Shown: positions 8,074 to 15,448 of the stretch, one piece after another
Layout: each line of letters opens with the position of its first letter
Numbering within the stretch: the first letter of the stretch is position 1
Origin: a virus
Virus record (IMG/VR): IMGVR_UViG_3300049893_000470
Location: 1 to 20,761 of that record
Length of the DNA: 20,761 nt
Strand: one strand, 5' to 3'
Notes under the pieces: model-generated
Database searches by the model: none
Told to the model about the DNA's origin: nothing
Seen by the model: the letters and a program-made list of their open reading frames with translations, nothing else
Made by a program: the position numbers and the translations under genes

Positions 8074-8298
8074 TCACTTTCCTAAATGATTAAATAATAT
8101 TCCTATAACTATAACTATTAATGTCATAGCTGTAGTTCCTAACCAGTAGTTAAGTTTTACCTTACCATTAGTTTTATCTAATCTTTGAATAATCTCTGAA
8201 TGTTGCTTAAGATTTTCTTCGTGATTCTTCTGAATCTGTTTATAAATATCTGTGTTAGTTACTTTTATAAATGTCTTGTCATTACTTTCTTTACTCAT
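8074..8298 (-). CDS. Small one-pass membrane protein, XhlA-like layout
   Basis: A 74-residue product with a charged helical N-terminal part (TDIYKQIQKNHEENLKQHSEIIQRLDKTNGKVK) and a single membrane segment at about residues 51-71 (LGTTAMTLIVIVIGILFNHLG). This amphipathic coil plus C-terminal membrane helix resembles XhlA/holin-accessory proteins, which cooperate with holins in lysis, but no holin or endolysin is nearby. Its ATG overlaps the adaptor stop as ATGA. A membrane protein between the adaptor and the stopper is unexpected. Alternatives are a superinfection-exclusion peptide or a membrane tether for head assembly. The function is not determined. Confidence 0.7.
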   Translation of the reverse strand: MSKESNDKTFIKVTNTDIYKQIQKNHEENLKQHSEIIQRLDKTNGKVKLNYWLGTTAMTLIVIVIGILFNHLGK

Positions 8299-8972
8299 AA
8301 GTCATACACCCTTGTCATCCTAAATGTTTTCATACCAGTACCAAGACTGTCATATATATCTTTTATCTCTTCATTCATACTCTTAATATAATTAACACTA
8401 TAACCACTTGGGTCGGTTATCCTTATGGTTCCAATCTGTATCTCTCCGCCTTCAGTATTAGCTTGGCTACTAGCTAGGGACATAATGATTCTCTTAGCCA
8501 CTAATAGGGTAGCAAGGCGTTGAATCTGCAGTGGAACCGAGGAGTAACCATAAACGTAAGATACTCTAAGTTTCTGCTTACCTGGATTAGGATGAACATC
8601 ATTACTGGAGTTTATTCCAGAAACGAAATGAATCTCTCCCTCATCTAAGTATTTAATATAATCATAAGTATCTCCTTCTTGTAAAGTAATCCAGTTAGCA
8701 GTGTTACCTAATGAAGAAGTATTATATTCCACCTTAGTGACTCCAACTAGGTCTGAGTAAGGAAGTCTAAAGATTCCTGAACCATCATAATCAAATAAAG
8801 TACTACTAGCAGATGTTGAAGTAAATACATCCCCTGTACGTAATTCTATCTCCGCACTAGCTTCTTGTATCCAAGTACTGACAGTACTAGATGTTGGTAT
8901 AGTGCTTGAACTAAAAGCAGTATCTGCTCTTATCTCTGCTTGTACTAAACTTGTTGTTGTATATTCATTCAT
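8295..8972 (-). CDS. Head-tail adaptor (connector) protein
   Basis: A 225-residue protein with the gp6/gp15-type connector layout. N-terminal helices (TTSLVQAEIRADTAFS, then STVSTWIQEASAEIELRTGDVF) are followed by a beta insertion (TLFDYDGSGIFRLPYSDLVGVTKVEYN, WITLQEGDTYDYIKYLDEGEIHFV). Then come KLRVSYVYGYSSVPLQIQRLATLLVAKRIIMSLA and a C-terminal helix. The phrase V.YVYGYS.VP..I..LA..L is typical of adaptors that bind under the portal. AGGAGTAGG precedes the start, and the ATG overlaps the previous stop as TAATG. The protein would form a dodecameric ring between portal and stopper. Confidence 0.85.
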   Translation of the reverse strand: MNEYTTTSLVQAEIRADTAFSSSTIPTSSTVSTWIQEASAEIELRTGDVFTSTSASSTLFDYDGSGIFRLPYSDLVGVTKVEYNTSSLGNTANWITLQEGDTYDYIKYLDEGEIHFVSGINSSNDVHPNPGKQKLRVSYVYGYSSVPLQIQRLATLLVAKRIIMSLASSQANTEGGEIQIGTIRITDPSGYSVNYIKSMNEEIKDIYDSLGTGMKTFRMTRVYDL

Positions 8973-9532
8973 TATAATCCTACTCCTGTTAATGTTCTCA
9001 TTGTTGAAACGATAGTTGAAGCAACACTGCCTCCACCACCGCCACTAGCTGTATAATAAACTTTTACTAAAATGTAATCTGTATTAATATATGCAGTTCC
9101 TCCAGTCCATGTAGGTCCAGAACGCATTTCTAAACGAAATGTTCCATCTGCAAAATCTGTATCTACCCAAGTGGTTCCCCATTTATCTGTTGCACCACCA
9201 AAAGTATTAGTATAATCTCCAGTCTGTGTATCCATAGTTATAGTTTTATATGAAGTATAACTTGAACCATTATTTTTAGATAATGCAAAAGATATTTGAC
9301 CTTGGTCTCCATTAAATACGGGTCCGTCTGCATTATTTTGAGATTGAACTTCTATACCATCTATAGTAGCTCCTGCAGGTATTCCAAATGAAAAATCTGC
9401 ATAACTGTGCCTATCATTACTTGATGTTGCATAAGCATAAACAGCATCATCAGTATAAGCGTATGTTGGGAAAGTCCATCCTCCACCTATAGCTGCATTA
9501 CTAGTTGGTGATTTAAATCCCGTATCTGCCAT
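8972..9532 (-). CDS. Jelly-roll-like virion surface protein
   Basis: A 186-residue protein rich in Ser, Gly, Thr and aromatic residues. It has a recognisable virion beta-sandwich pattern: YTDDAVYAYATSSN, then ADFSFGIPAGATIDGIEVQSQNN, GQISFALSKNNGSS and WGTTWVDTDFADGTFRLEM, ending in TDYILVKVYYT. A Gly-rich linker (SGGGGGS) joins this to a short C-terminal tail (VSTMRTLTGVGL) that may anchor it to another virion protein. GGGTTGATT lies before the start, and the ATG overlaps the previous stop as TAATG. It follows the fibre gene, so it is probably part of the same surface structure. The fold is fairly likely; the location on head or tail is uncertain. Confidence 0.7.
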   Translation of the reverse strand: MADTGFKSPTSNAAIGGGWTFPTYAYTDDAVYAYATSSNDRHSYADFSFGIPAGATIDGIEVQSQNNADGPVFNGDQGQISFALSKNNGSSYTSYKTITMDTQTGDYTNTFGGATDKWGTTWVDTDFADGTFRLEMRSGPTWTGGTAYINTDYILVKVYYTASGGGGGSVASTIVSTMRTLTGVGL

Positions 9533-9801
9533 TATTGAATCAACCCAATTTGTTGTCTATAAGCTTTAATTGCTCCTGAACGATGTTCTTCTTTTGTAAA
9601 TACTGCACAAGACCAGAAGTCAAAAGTATAATCATTCTTATTTACTCCTGCTTTTGTACAAAAATTGTCTATTAATGCCATAGCTTCTATAAATTCAGGT
9701 AAATCTGTAGGGTATTGTCCACCATTAGTTAAGAACCAATTATATAAAGTGGTTCTTAGTGCCTGTGCATCACTTTTAGTTTTACCATTTAGTATAATCA
9801 T
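9532..9801 (-). CDS. Hypothetical 89-residue protein
   Basis: A small soluble protein (IILNGKTKSDAQALRTTLYNWFLTNGG, then LPEFIEAMALIDNFCTKAGVNKNDYTFDFW) that looks mainly helical, with two Cys residues (48 and 65). I do not recognise the family. Its ATG overlaps the fibre stop as ATGA, with GGTGAAG upstream, and its own stop overlaps the next gene, so it is certainly translated within this operon. Lying between the fibre and the jelly-roll protein, it could be a fibre-assembly factor or a small structural joint. Confidence 0.65.
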   Translation of the reverse strand: MIILNGKTKSDAQALRTTLYNWFLTNGGQYPTDLPEFIEAMALIDNFCTKAGVNKNDYTFDFWSCAVFTKEEHRSGAIKAYRQQIGLIQ

Positions 9802-12209
9802 ACGTTCTTCACCGCTTGAATAGTTGTTATAATACTTGATACTGCTCCACTACATTGTATAGTCCATGGATTGTTTGCAGTTGTTTGTGTAAAAGGTGTT
9901 TGGAATACTGCACCTGTAGTAGCACTTCCTGGACATGTTAAAGTAAGTCTTACAGTTCCAGTAGTAGCATCTCTTATATCTACATTAACAGGAGTACTAG
10001 TACTCGTATTAGATACTGTTATTGCAGTTAAGTCTTGGAATACTCCAGAACCTCCTGCAGCTAAAATACTTGTTTCAGTAGCAGATGCTAGGACTAAACG
10101 ATTCTGTACTACTAAATCTCTTACGTGAGTATTAGAAGTAACTAATCTTCCAACATCATCAGTCATTATATTTACTAAATCTCCACTTGCAGATACTGCT
10201 GTAGGATTTGCTTGAGCGGCTCTTCCTCCTATATTTATAGGATTAAGATTAACTGCAGCATCAACAAGAGTACCACCACCTGTAAGTGAAGATACTGTTG
10301 TAGCAGTTGTTAAAGTACCAATATTCCATGTCCCAGATTGTGAAGCTGGAACTACATCATCAGTTGCTATTGTGACTCTTTGAGTACCTGCACTTCTAGT
10401 ACCTGTACCCATAGCTATAGGTTGACCATTCATACTCGTTACAGTATTTAATGTAGCAATATTCCAAGTACCTGACTGGGTAACTGGAATACTAGCATTT
10501 GTGACGTATGAACTTGGATTAAGTACTGAAGTATTTAGTGTAGCAGCAATACTAACTGGCTGTGTACTCTGCCAAAATGTTCCTGTTACAGGAGTTGTTG
10601 GCATAGATGTGTTAGTTATATAAGTACTTGCATTAAGTACACTGGTATTAACAGTTGCAGCCAATGATACTGGTTGAGTTGCCTGATAGAATGTTCCAGT
10701 AACTGGAATACTTGTATTTGTTATAAATGAACTTGTATTAACTAATCCACTTATAGCAACAGTACTTCCCGTTCCAAGATTTGCCGTAACTGTACCACTT
10801 ATTGGCTGAGTTGTCTGCCAGAAAGTACCAGTGACTGGTATACTAGCATTAGTTATGTATGAACTAGGATTAAGAGTACTTGAATTAATTGTACCACTTA
10901 CTACCCACGGACTAGTAGATTGTGTTACTGCTACAGTACCAGTAACATCCGCTGATAAAGCTCCACTAGGATTAACTTTAACATCAACCCAAGAACCTCC
11001 ACCAACAGTAGTATGACCTTGTAAAGCAGCCATGACAACTTGACCAGTATCTTGGTCAGTTAAGGCACTACCAATAAACTTTCTAGTTTGTCTAACAGCA
11101 AATGGTTGAGCAAAAGCAGAAACTCTAAAAGTTCCCTGAGCAGAAGCTCCATTAGTATAAACAAGTCTAACATAGTGAGCCTTACGACCAAAAGTAATCA
11201 TATTACCAACACTAGCAGCATAAGTAGTTTGGTCTACAAAGTCCCAATTAGAACCATCATTAGACCATTGAATCTTTAATCCATTAGCTGCAGATGCTTG
11301 GTCTGCAAATATAGTAACACTCCAAGAAGCAAAATCATTCATATAAAAAGCAGTACCAGTAAAAGTAGCATTACTACCTAAAGGAGTCGTTGTACTATTT
11401 CCAGTATCTTGAACAACTGGAGCATCTATAAAAATAGGAGTACTAGAAGTATTAATAACACTAGCAGTTACACTTCCAGAAACTGCTTGAACTGAAGGAT
11501 AAAAATAAGTACTAGGATTAAGAATGCTAGAATTAACAGTAGAACTAAAAGTAACTGGTAAACTAGAATTAGTAATATATGTACTAGGGTTTAAGATACT
11601 AGAACTTACAGTTCCAGAGAATGTTACAGCCTGAGTTGCAGGGAAATTAGTAACATAAGTAGATGGATTAAGTATGCTTGATTGCACAGTTCCAGAAAAA
11701 CTTACAGGCTGTGTAGTTTGCCAAAATGTGCCAGTAACTGCTTGACTTGCTGGAAAGTTTGTAACAAAAGTACTAGGATTTAAGATACTAGTATTGACTG
11801 TACTAGCAAGACTAACAGGTTGTGTAGATTGATAAAAAGTACCAGTAACAGGTATAGAAGCATTTGTTATATAAGTTGAAGGATTTAGTATACTAGAATT
11901 AAGAGTTCCTGATATAGTTACAGCTTGAGAAGCTGGAAAATTGGTTACGAATGTAGAAGGATTAACTATACTTGAATTAACAGAACCAGATATAACTTGA
12001 GTACCTTGAGGAATATTTCTAGTTACTAAAGCGGATTCAGAACCAACAACAGAACTAGCGACAATACAAGCATGTGTATCACTATCATAATCTTGAAGTA
12101 TCATAAAATGTTCATGTACTGAACTTCCAGAAACTGTTCTCTCATTACTTCTAACCTTCTTGCCAGTATTAGCACTATCATTTGGTAACTGTATATAAGA
12201 CTCTGTCAT
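9798..12209 (-). CDS. Large Ser/Thr-rich repeat fibre protein
   Basis: The 803-residue product starts MTESYIQLPNDSANTGKK. I chose the ATG at 12209 because GGTGA lies 5 bases upstream; an earlier in-frame start would lie across the previous gene's stop. Residues 79-250 and 436-590 hold tandem repeats built on SILNPSTYVTN and VTGTFWQTTQPVS. Residues 262-370 form a discoidin-like beta-sandwich (SWSVTIFADQASAANGLKIQ, SNDGSNWDFVDQTT, HYVRLVYTNGA, FRVSAF). The C-terminus, 715-803, is another beta-sandwich (TSTPVNVDIRDATTGTVRLTL, then TANNPWTIQCSGAV). Such repeats with periodic QPVS/TGTF strands occur in phage fibres and form trimeric beta-stalks. The location just after capsid and decoration genes favours a head or neck fibre, but a tail fibre cannot be excluded. 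Confidence 0.8.
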   Translation of the reverse strand: MTESYIQLPNDSANTGKKVRSNERTVSGSSVHEHFMILQDYDSDTHACIVASSVVGSESALVTRNIPQGTQVISGSVNSSIVNPSTFVTNFPASQAVTISGTLNSSILNPSTYITNASIPVTGTFYQSTQPVSLASTVNTSILNPSTFVTNFPASQAVTGTFWQTTQPVSFSGTVQSSILNPSTYVTNFPATQAVTFSGTVSSSILNPSTYITNSSLPVTFSSTVNSSILNPSTYFYPSVQAVSGSVTASVINTSSTPIFIDAPVVQDTGNSTTTPLGSNATFTGTAFYMNDFASWSVTIFADQASAANGLKIQWSNDGSNWDFVDQTTYAASVGNMITFGRKAHYVRLVYTNGASAQGTFRVSAFAQPFAVRQTRKFIGSALTDQDTGQVVMAALQGHTTVGGGSWVDVKVNPSGALSADVTGTVAVTQSTSPWVVSGTINSSTLNPSSYITNASIPVTGTFWQTTQPISGTVTANLGTGSTVAISGLVNTSSFITNTSIPVTGTFYQATQPVSLAATVNTSVLNASTYITNTSMPTTPVTGTFWQSTQPVSIAATLNTSVLNPSSYVTNASIPVTQSGTWNIATLNTVTSMNGQPIAMGTGTRSAGTQRVTIATDDVVPASQSGTWNIGTLTTATTVSSLTGGGTLVDAAVNLNPINIGGRAAQANPTAVSASGDLVNIMTDDVGRLVTSNTHVRDLVVQNRLVLASATETSILAAGGSGVFQDLTAITVSNTSTSTPVNVDIRDATTGTVRLTLTCPGSATTGAVFQTPFTQTTANNPWTIQCSGAVSSIITTIQAVKNV
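10440..10904 (-). repeat. Second fibre repeat block
   Basis: Fibre residues 436-590 carry further degenerate copies of the same unit (SSTLNPSSYITN, TGTFWQTTQPIS, TGTFYQATQPVS, NTSVLNASTYITN, TGTFWQSTQPVS). The copies diverge more from each other than those in the first block and end in TQSGTWNIATLN, a motif repeated once more at about residues 623-633. Confidence 0.75.
11460..11975 (-). repeat. First fibre repeat block
   Basis: Fibre residues 79-250 consist of tandem units starting at S-I-L/V-N-P-S-T. Successive spacings are about 26, 35, 37, 26 and 24 residues. The longer units contain an extra segment of about 11 residues, TGTFWQTTQPV or TGTFYQSTQPV. DNA copies are similar but not identical, which allows gain and loss of units by recombination. 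Confidence 0.8.
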
Positions 12210-12213
12210 TGTT

Positions 12214-12414
12214 TCACCTTGGACCAAAGAAGCCCATATAAATAAAATGTACGATTGTACTTCCAGAAGGACTTAATCCCTCGGTAGTCATCTTCATACT
12301 TAGTGGAGGACCATACCAATTCCAGTCCCACTCACTCGGAATAATACTAGGAGCTACGAACTCCATAGTTAATGGAAATGGAAAAGCATCGTTTAAATAC
12401 CAATTAGTTTCCAT
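12214..12414 (-). CDS. Trp-rich 66-residue protein
   Basis: A short protein with five Trp/Tyr-rich spots (NWYLNDAFPFPLTMEFVAP, EWDWNWYGPPLSMKM) and a C-terminal TIVHFIYMGFFGPR. It is not recognised. The aromatic and proline content fits a small structural piece or decoration subunit rather than an enzyme, and there is no clear signal peptide or full membrane segment. AGGTG lies before the ATG. Its TGA stop lies inside the GGTGA ribosome-binding site of the fibre gene, so the two are tightly coupled, suggesting a link to fibre attachment or folding. Confidence 0.65.
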   Translation of the reverse strand: METNWYLNDAFPFPLTMEFVAPSIIPSEWDWNWYGPPLSMKMTTEGLSPSGSTIVHFIYMGFFGPR

Positions 12415-12422
12415 GATAACAC

Positions 12423-12857
12423 CTACGTGCCATCATCGTCATAATAAGTAATTATACCAACGACATTAACACCTGCTGATAAATTAAGTACTAAAGCCTC
12501 ACCTGCATTAGTACCAAAAAGGAATGAAGGAGCTGCAGTTGCCTGAGTAATACCTTCTCTTGTTTGAAAATTAAAGACACCACTTAAGGGTGTACTATTT
12601 GAACGGAACTGAACATTAACAGTTCCTAATGATTGTAAAATATAACCTATAACTTTTATTCTCTTGCTTGTGACTGCAGAAACCAGTGTATTATTGCCTG
12701 AACTTCCTACTGATACAACAGCACTCTTAATAGTTTTACCGTGAGTAGTAGTTATTGTACTACCTGAACCACCTATATTTGTGGAAAGGGTATTTGTACT
12801 AGCATCATAAACATTGTTTATAATCCTTTGTGTTTCAAAACTTGTATCAATACCCAT
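12423..12857 (-). CDS. Decoration-type beta-sandwich virion protein
   Basis: A 144-residue protein. After a Ser/Thr/Gly-rich N-terminal part (TNIGGSGSTITTTHGKT), residues about 45-144 follow a pattern common in phage decoration and fibre-tip proteins: KRIKVIGYILQSLGTVNVQFRSNSTPLSG, then SFLFGTNAGEALVLNLSAGVNVVGIITYYDDD. The phrase T.AGEAL.LNLSA.V.V.G...Y is the most recognisable piece. GAGGTAATC lies before the ATG. It is the first gene after the capsid terminator and precedes the fibre, so a role as a capsid-bound head protein or fibre base is inferred. Confidence 0.75.
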   Translation of the reverse strand: MGIDTSFETQRIINNVYDASTNTLSTNIGGSGSTITTTHGKTIKSAVVSVGSSGNNTLVSAVTSKRIKVIGYILQSLGTVNVQFRSNSTPLSGVFNFQTREGITQATAAPSFLFGTNAGEALVLNLSAGVNVVGIITYYDDDGT

Positions 12858-12866
12858 GATTACCTC

Positions 12867-12903
12867 AAAAAATATAAAGACTACGAGGATTACTCCCCGT
12901 AGT
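12867..12903 (-). terminator. Hairpin terminator after the major capsid gene
   Basis: On the minus strand ACTACGGGGA pairs with TCCTCGTAGT, a 10-bp stem with one G-U pair, around a GTAA tetraloop (GNRA type) at 12880-12903. It is followed by CTTTATATTTTTT. On the plus strand the same stem has an A-C mismatch, so the structure favours minus-strand RNA. Placed between the capsid gene and the decoration gene, it would lower transcription beyond the capsid. Confidence 0.85.
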
Positions 12904-12916
12904 TAAAAAAATTTAC

Positions 12917-13834
12917 TTATGCGTCGTAAGACTCAATAGTACATATACCATTAGCTCTTAAAGTTGCTACGTCCCATTCTTCTACACCAACAAAGTCAGT
13001 ATATCTTCCTAGTTCGAATCTTTGAGAACGAATTGCTGGATTTGCTTTTATACAGAATCCAAATGGTGATTCACCACTAAGGTCCATTCCTAACATAATT
13101 GCTTTTGACTTACTTGATGCTGGAGTGATTAATGTTGAGTAAACAACTGTTAATCCTGCAATTTGTTTTAATTCTCCGCCAAGTACAGTTTCTCTTCCAC
13201 CATATTGTGATGCATCTCTGAAAGCTGCATTTTGCATAAGATGTCCAAGTTGTCCTGGAGATACAATTAGTATTCTAGGTACTAATTTATCTTTTCTTAT
13301 TTCAGTCATAGCATTTACGATGTCATCGTAATCTATTTTATCAGATGTAGTTATCAATGAAGATAAAACACCATTTGCAGTTACTGTATTTCCTGCAGTT
13401 GTTTGAAGTTCTGAAATTGCATCAGTATCTCTTTTTAATGCTAAAGCATATCCGATTTTTCTAGTCATATCACTAGCAACATCATAGAATGCTCTTCTAG
13501 CTTCCTTGTCAGAAAGTTGGTAAGCAAATGCGTATTCTGTTGGAGTAAATATAACTTGAGTTACTGCGTAAGCTGCGATTGTTACATCGTTACTTTCTAG
13601 TACTGCTGCTGCAGCTGCTGGAGCTGAATTAACTGTTACATTCAATGTGTCTCCTGGTGCTCCTAGTAAATCATTATATACTTTTGCGTATCTAGATACT
13701 ATGATTGTATCTTCTACATGTCTTAATACTTGTGTATTCCATACATCTGGATTTATATAACCTGCAGCTGTTGCTGTAGATTGGAATCCATTACTACCTA
13801 TTGCGTTCATTACGAACTCTTTAAAATTTTCCAT
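12917..13834 (-). CDS. Major capsid protein (HK97 fold)
   Basis: A 305-residue protein starting MENFKEFVMNAIG. The ATG at 13834 has GAGGTTGA upstream and is preferred to a TTG three codons earlier. The start resembles short HK97-fold capsid proteins: INPDVWNTQVLRHVEDTIIVSRYAKVYNDLLGAPGDTLNV, then VTQVIFTPTEYAFAYQLSDKEARRAFYDVASDMTRKIGYALALKRD (spine helix). Further on is DDIVNAMTEIRKDKLVPRILIVSPGQLGHLMQNAAFRDASQYG, with LGGELKQIAGLTVVYSTL, and at the end the CIKANPAIRSQRFELGRYTDFVGVEEWDVATLRANG strand. There is no long N-terminal delta domain; a separate scaffold-like gene lies just upstream. A strong terminator follows. Confidence 0.92.
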   Translation of the reverse strand: MENFKEFVMNAIGSNGFQSTATAAGYINPDVWNTQVLRHVEDTIIVSRYAKVYNDLLGAPGDTLNVTVNSAPAAAAAVLESNDVTIAAYAVTQVIFTPTEYAFAYQLSDKEARRAFYDVASDMTRKIGYALALKRDTDAISELQTTAGNTVTANGVLSSLITTSDKIDYDDIVNAMTEIRKDKLVPRILIVSPGQLGHLMQNAAFRDASQYGGRETVLGGELKQIAGLTVVYSTLITPASSKSKAIMLGMDLSGESPFGFCIKANPAIRSQRFELGRYTDFVGVEEWDVATLRANGICTIESYDA

Positions 13835-13857
13835 CTTGTTCAACCTCGTTGTTATTT

Positions 13858-14313
13858 CTATTTTTTAAAATACCAGTTTGGTAAATTAAAATATCTTCTA
13901 AACTCTTCAGCACTCTGCTTTTCAATTTCAGCATAATTCAACTTAGATACATCCACTTCTTTGCCATCAATAATCTTTATATTAGGATTACTGGATGCCT
14001 CAAAAGGACTTTGAGTATTAACAATACCTTTACGTGAAGCTTCTAATTCTTGTAATCTCTTCTCGAATGCTTCTTGTTGTGACTTCAATTTAGCTTCCTG
14101 GTCTTGTCTTATACTCTCTAATTCTTTATTAGTCTTATCTAATTGTTCTTTTAACTTATCTGACTCCATCTTTTCAGTCATCTCTTTACGAACCTTATCT
14201 TCTATCTCTTTAGCTCGTTGTTCAGATAACTGATTTAATGCTTCAGCCTTATTCTTAAGTACTTCTGCTTCTATAGCCTTTATTTCTTCTGCTGTAACAC
14301 CTTTAGTTTCCAT
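13858..14313 (-). CDS. Scaffold-like coiled-coil protein
   Basis: A 151-residue, highly charged protein directly before the capsid gene, the classic place for the scaffold. Residues about 8-100 form a long Glu/Lys/Gln-rich coiled coil (IKAIEAEVLKNKAEALNQLS, then KLKEQLDKTNKELESIRQDQ, then FEKRLQELEASRKG). The C-terminal section after residue 110 (IIDGKEVDVSKLNYAEIEKQSAEEFRRYFNLPNWYFKK) is basic and aromatic, a likely capsid-binding end. GAGGTAAC lies before the start, which lies inside the end of the preceding gene. It is expected to be removed from the procapsid, probably by the protease encoded upstream. Confidence 0.82.
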   Translation of the reverse strand: METKGVTAEEIKAIEAEVLKNKAEALNQLSEQRAKEIEDKVRKEMTEKMESDKLKEQLDKTNKELESIRQDQEAKLKSQQEAFEKRLQELEASRKGIVNTQSPFEASSNPNIKIIDGKEVDVSKLNYAEIEKQSAEEFRRYFNLPNWYFKK

Positions 14314-14713
14314 TTTCTGTTACCTCTTCTTTGTTCTCTTCAATCCATTTTAGAACCCTATCCTTTTCTTTAGTAAGTGATTCTAATTGAGCATTAACTG
14401 CATTAACTTGTTCTTGTAGTCTCATCTTGAGCATTCCAAATTCCATCATCTTCTTTTCATGATTTAATTTATTAAGCTCTTTTAGTACTACATGATATTC
14501 TTCTGTAGTCTCAAATTCCCAAGTAGGCTTTATAATCTTAAAATGATTTAAAGCAATCTCAACCTGTTTATTTGTTAATTCAATCTCTTTATCCATCATA
14601 TCTTGACGTACCTTAATATCAGGTATCTGTCTAGTAGCTAAATCTATTTCTCTATTAAGATTTGCTAGATGTCGTTCTTTGTTCTGTAATTCTCTCTGTT
14701 TCTCTTCATTCAT
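14303..14713 (-). CDS. Coiled-coil protein before the scaffold gene
   Basis: A protein of 136 residues beginning MNEEKQRELQNKERHLANLN. The ATG at 14713 is chosen because GGTGA lies 5 bases upstream; a longer version would overlap the preceding glycosyltransferase. Two long helices (residues about 2-60 and 75-130) flank a short WEFETTEEYH segment, giving a prefoldin-like hairpin of coiled coils. It overlaps the scaffold gene at its 3' end. The family is not recognised. By position it may be a second scaffold or a capsid-assembly chaperone. Confidence 0.75.
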   Translation of the reverse strand: MNEEKQRELQNKERHLANLNREIDLATRQIPDIKVRQDMMDKEIELTNKQVEIALNHFKIIKPTWEFETTEEYHVVLKELNKLNHEKKMMEFGMLKMRLQEQVNAVNAQLESLTKEKDRVLKWIEENKEEVTENGN

Positions 14714-14724
14714 TTCATTCACCT

Positions 14725-15438
14725 TTATCTGTCTTGTACAAATGCCCAATCACTCGGGTAATGTTTGACTATAAAATTGGTATCAACATAAACTGGAATC
14801 TTATTATTATGCAAGTCCATGTAATAATATACATCTGAATGTTTGTTATCAAATCTCTCGTCATGCCAGAAAGAGAATCTTTCAATAATATCTCTCCTGA
14901 ACACAGTGCATCCTAATCCCATACCATGAACTTGTCTAAGTCCTGTATTAAGGAATCCTGGAACTTCTTGTAATGTAATTAATCTAGTACCATTAGCATC
15001 AACTTCAGGCTTGTATTCAGTAAAGAATATACAGGGTACTTCTAGATTTTGTTGGTGGTCCTTAAGATAATAAGTTGCTCCAACAACAGGTAATTCATAA
15101 CTTATAAGTCTAGAAATAGCGTCAGGAGTTGGTATAATATCGGATTCAATGAACATTAAATAATCATATCCTTCACTTAATACCTTTTCTCTTGCCCAGT
15201 TCTGTGCATTACATAATGCTTGTCTGGAATTCTGTCCTCTTGGAACGTGAACAACCTTTGCTCCACGTCTCCTCAAGAGACTTAAATAACTGTCCCCTTT
15301 GCTATTATCTATATAAATATAATCGTAATTTGGATAATCTAACTTTCTTATCGCATCCCAATGTTCTTGGAATATATAATCTTTTCCATTATATGTTGGA
15401 GATGCTACTAATACTTTCGGATACACTTTTCCAGTCAT
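14725..15438 (-). CDS. Glycosyltransferase, GT-A fold
   Basis: A 237-residue protein. The start MTGKVYPK at 15438 is chosen because AGAGGT lies just upstream and overlaps the stop of the protease gene. It has the GT-A order: VLVASPTYNGKDYI (nucleotide-binding strand), YDYIYIDNSKGD, RGQNSRQALCNAQNWAREKVLSEGYDYLMFIESDIIP with an ESD motif in place of DxD, then VVGATYYLK, and a C-terminal HSDVYYYMDLHNNKIPVYVDTNFIVKHYPSDW. It transfers a sugar from a nucleotide donor to an unknown acceptor. It lies within the head assembly genes, between the protease and the scaffold, so virion proteins are possible acceptors; cell-surface glycan or DNA bases are alternatives. Confidence 0.88.
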   Translation of the reverse strand: MTGKVYPKVLVASPTYNGKDYIFQEHWDAIRKLDYPNYDYIYIDNSKGDSYLSLLRRRGAKVVHVPRGQNSRQALCNAQNWAREKVLSEGYDYLMFIESDIIPTPDAISRLISYELPVVGATYYLKDHQQNLEVPCIFFTEYKPEVDANGTRLITLQEVPGFLNTGLRQVHGMGLGCTVFRRDIIERFSFWHDERFDNKHSDVYYYMDLHNNKIPVYVDTNFIVKHYPSDWAFVQDR

Positions 15439-15448
15439 TTCAATACCT

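Noticed and set aside
10440-11975. Repeats considered as a CRISPR array
   Set aside because: They are in-frame, degenerate protein-coding repeats without unique spacers of constant length.
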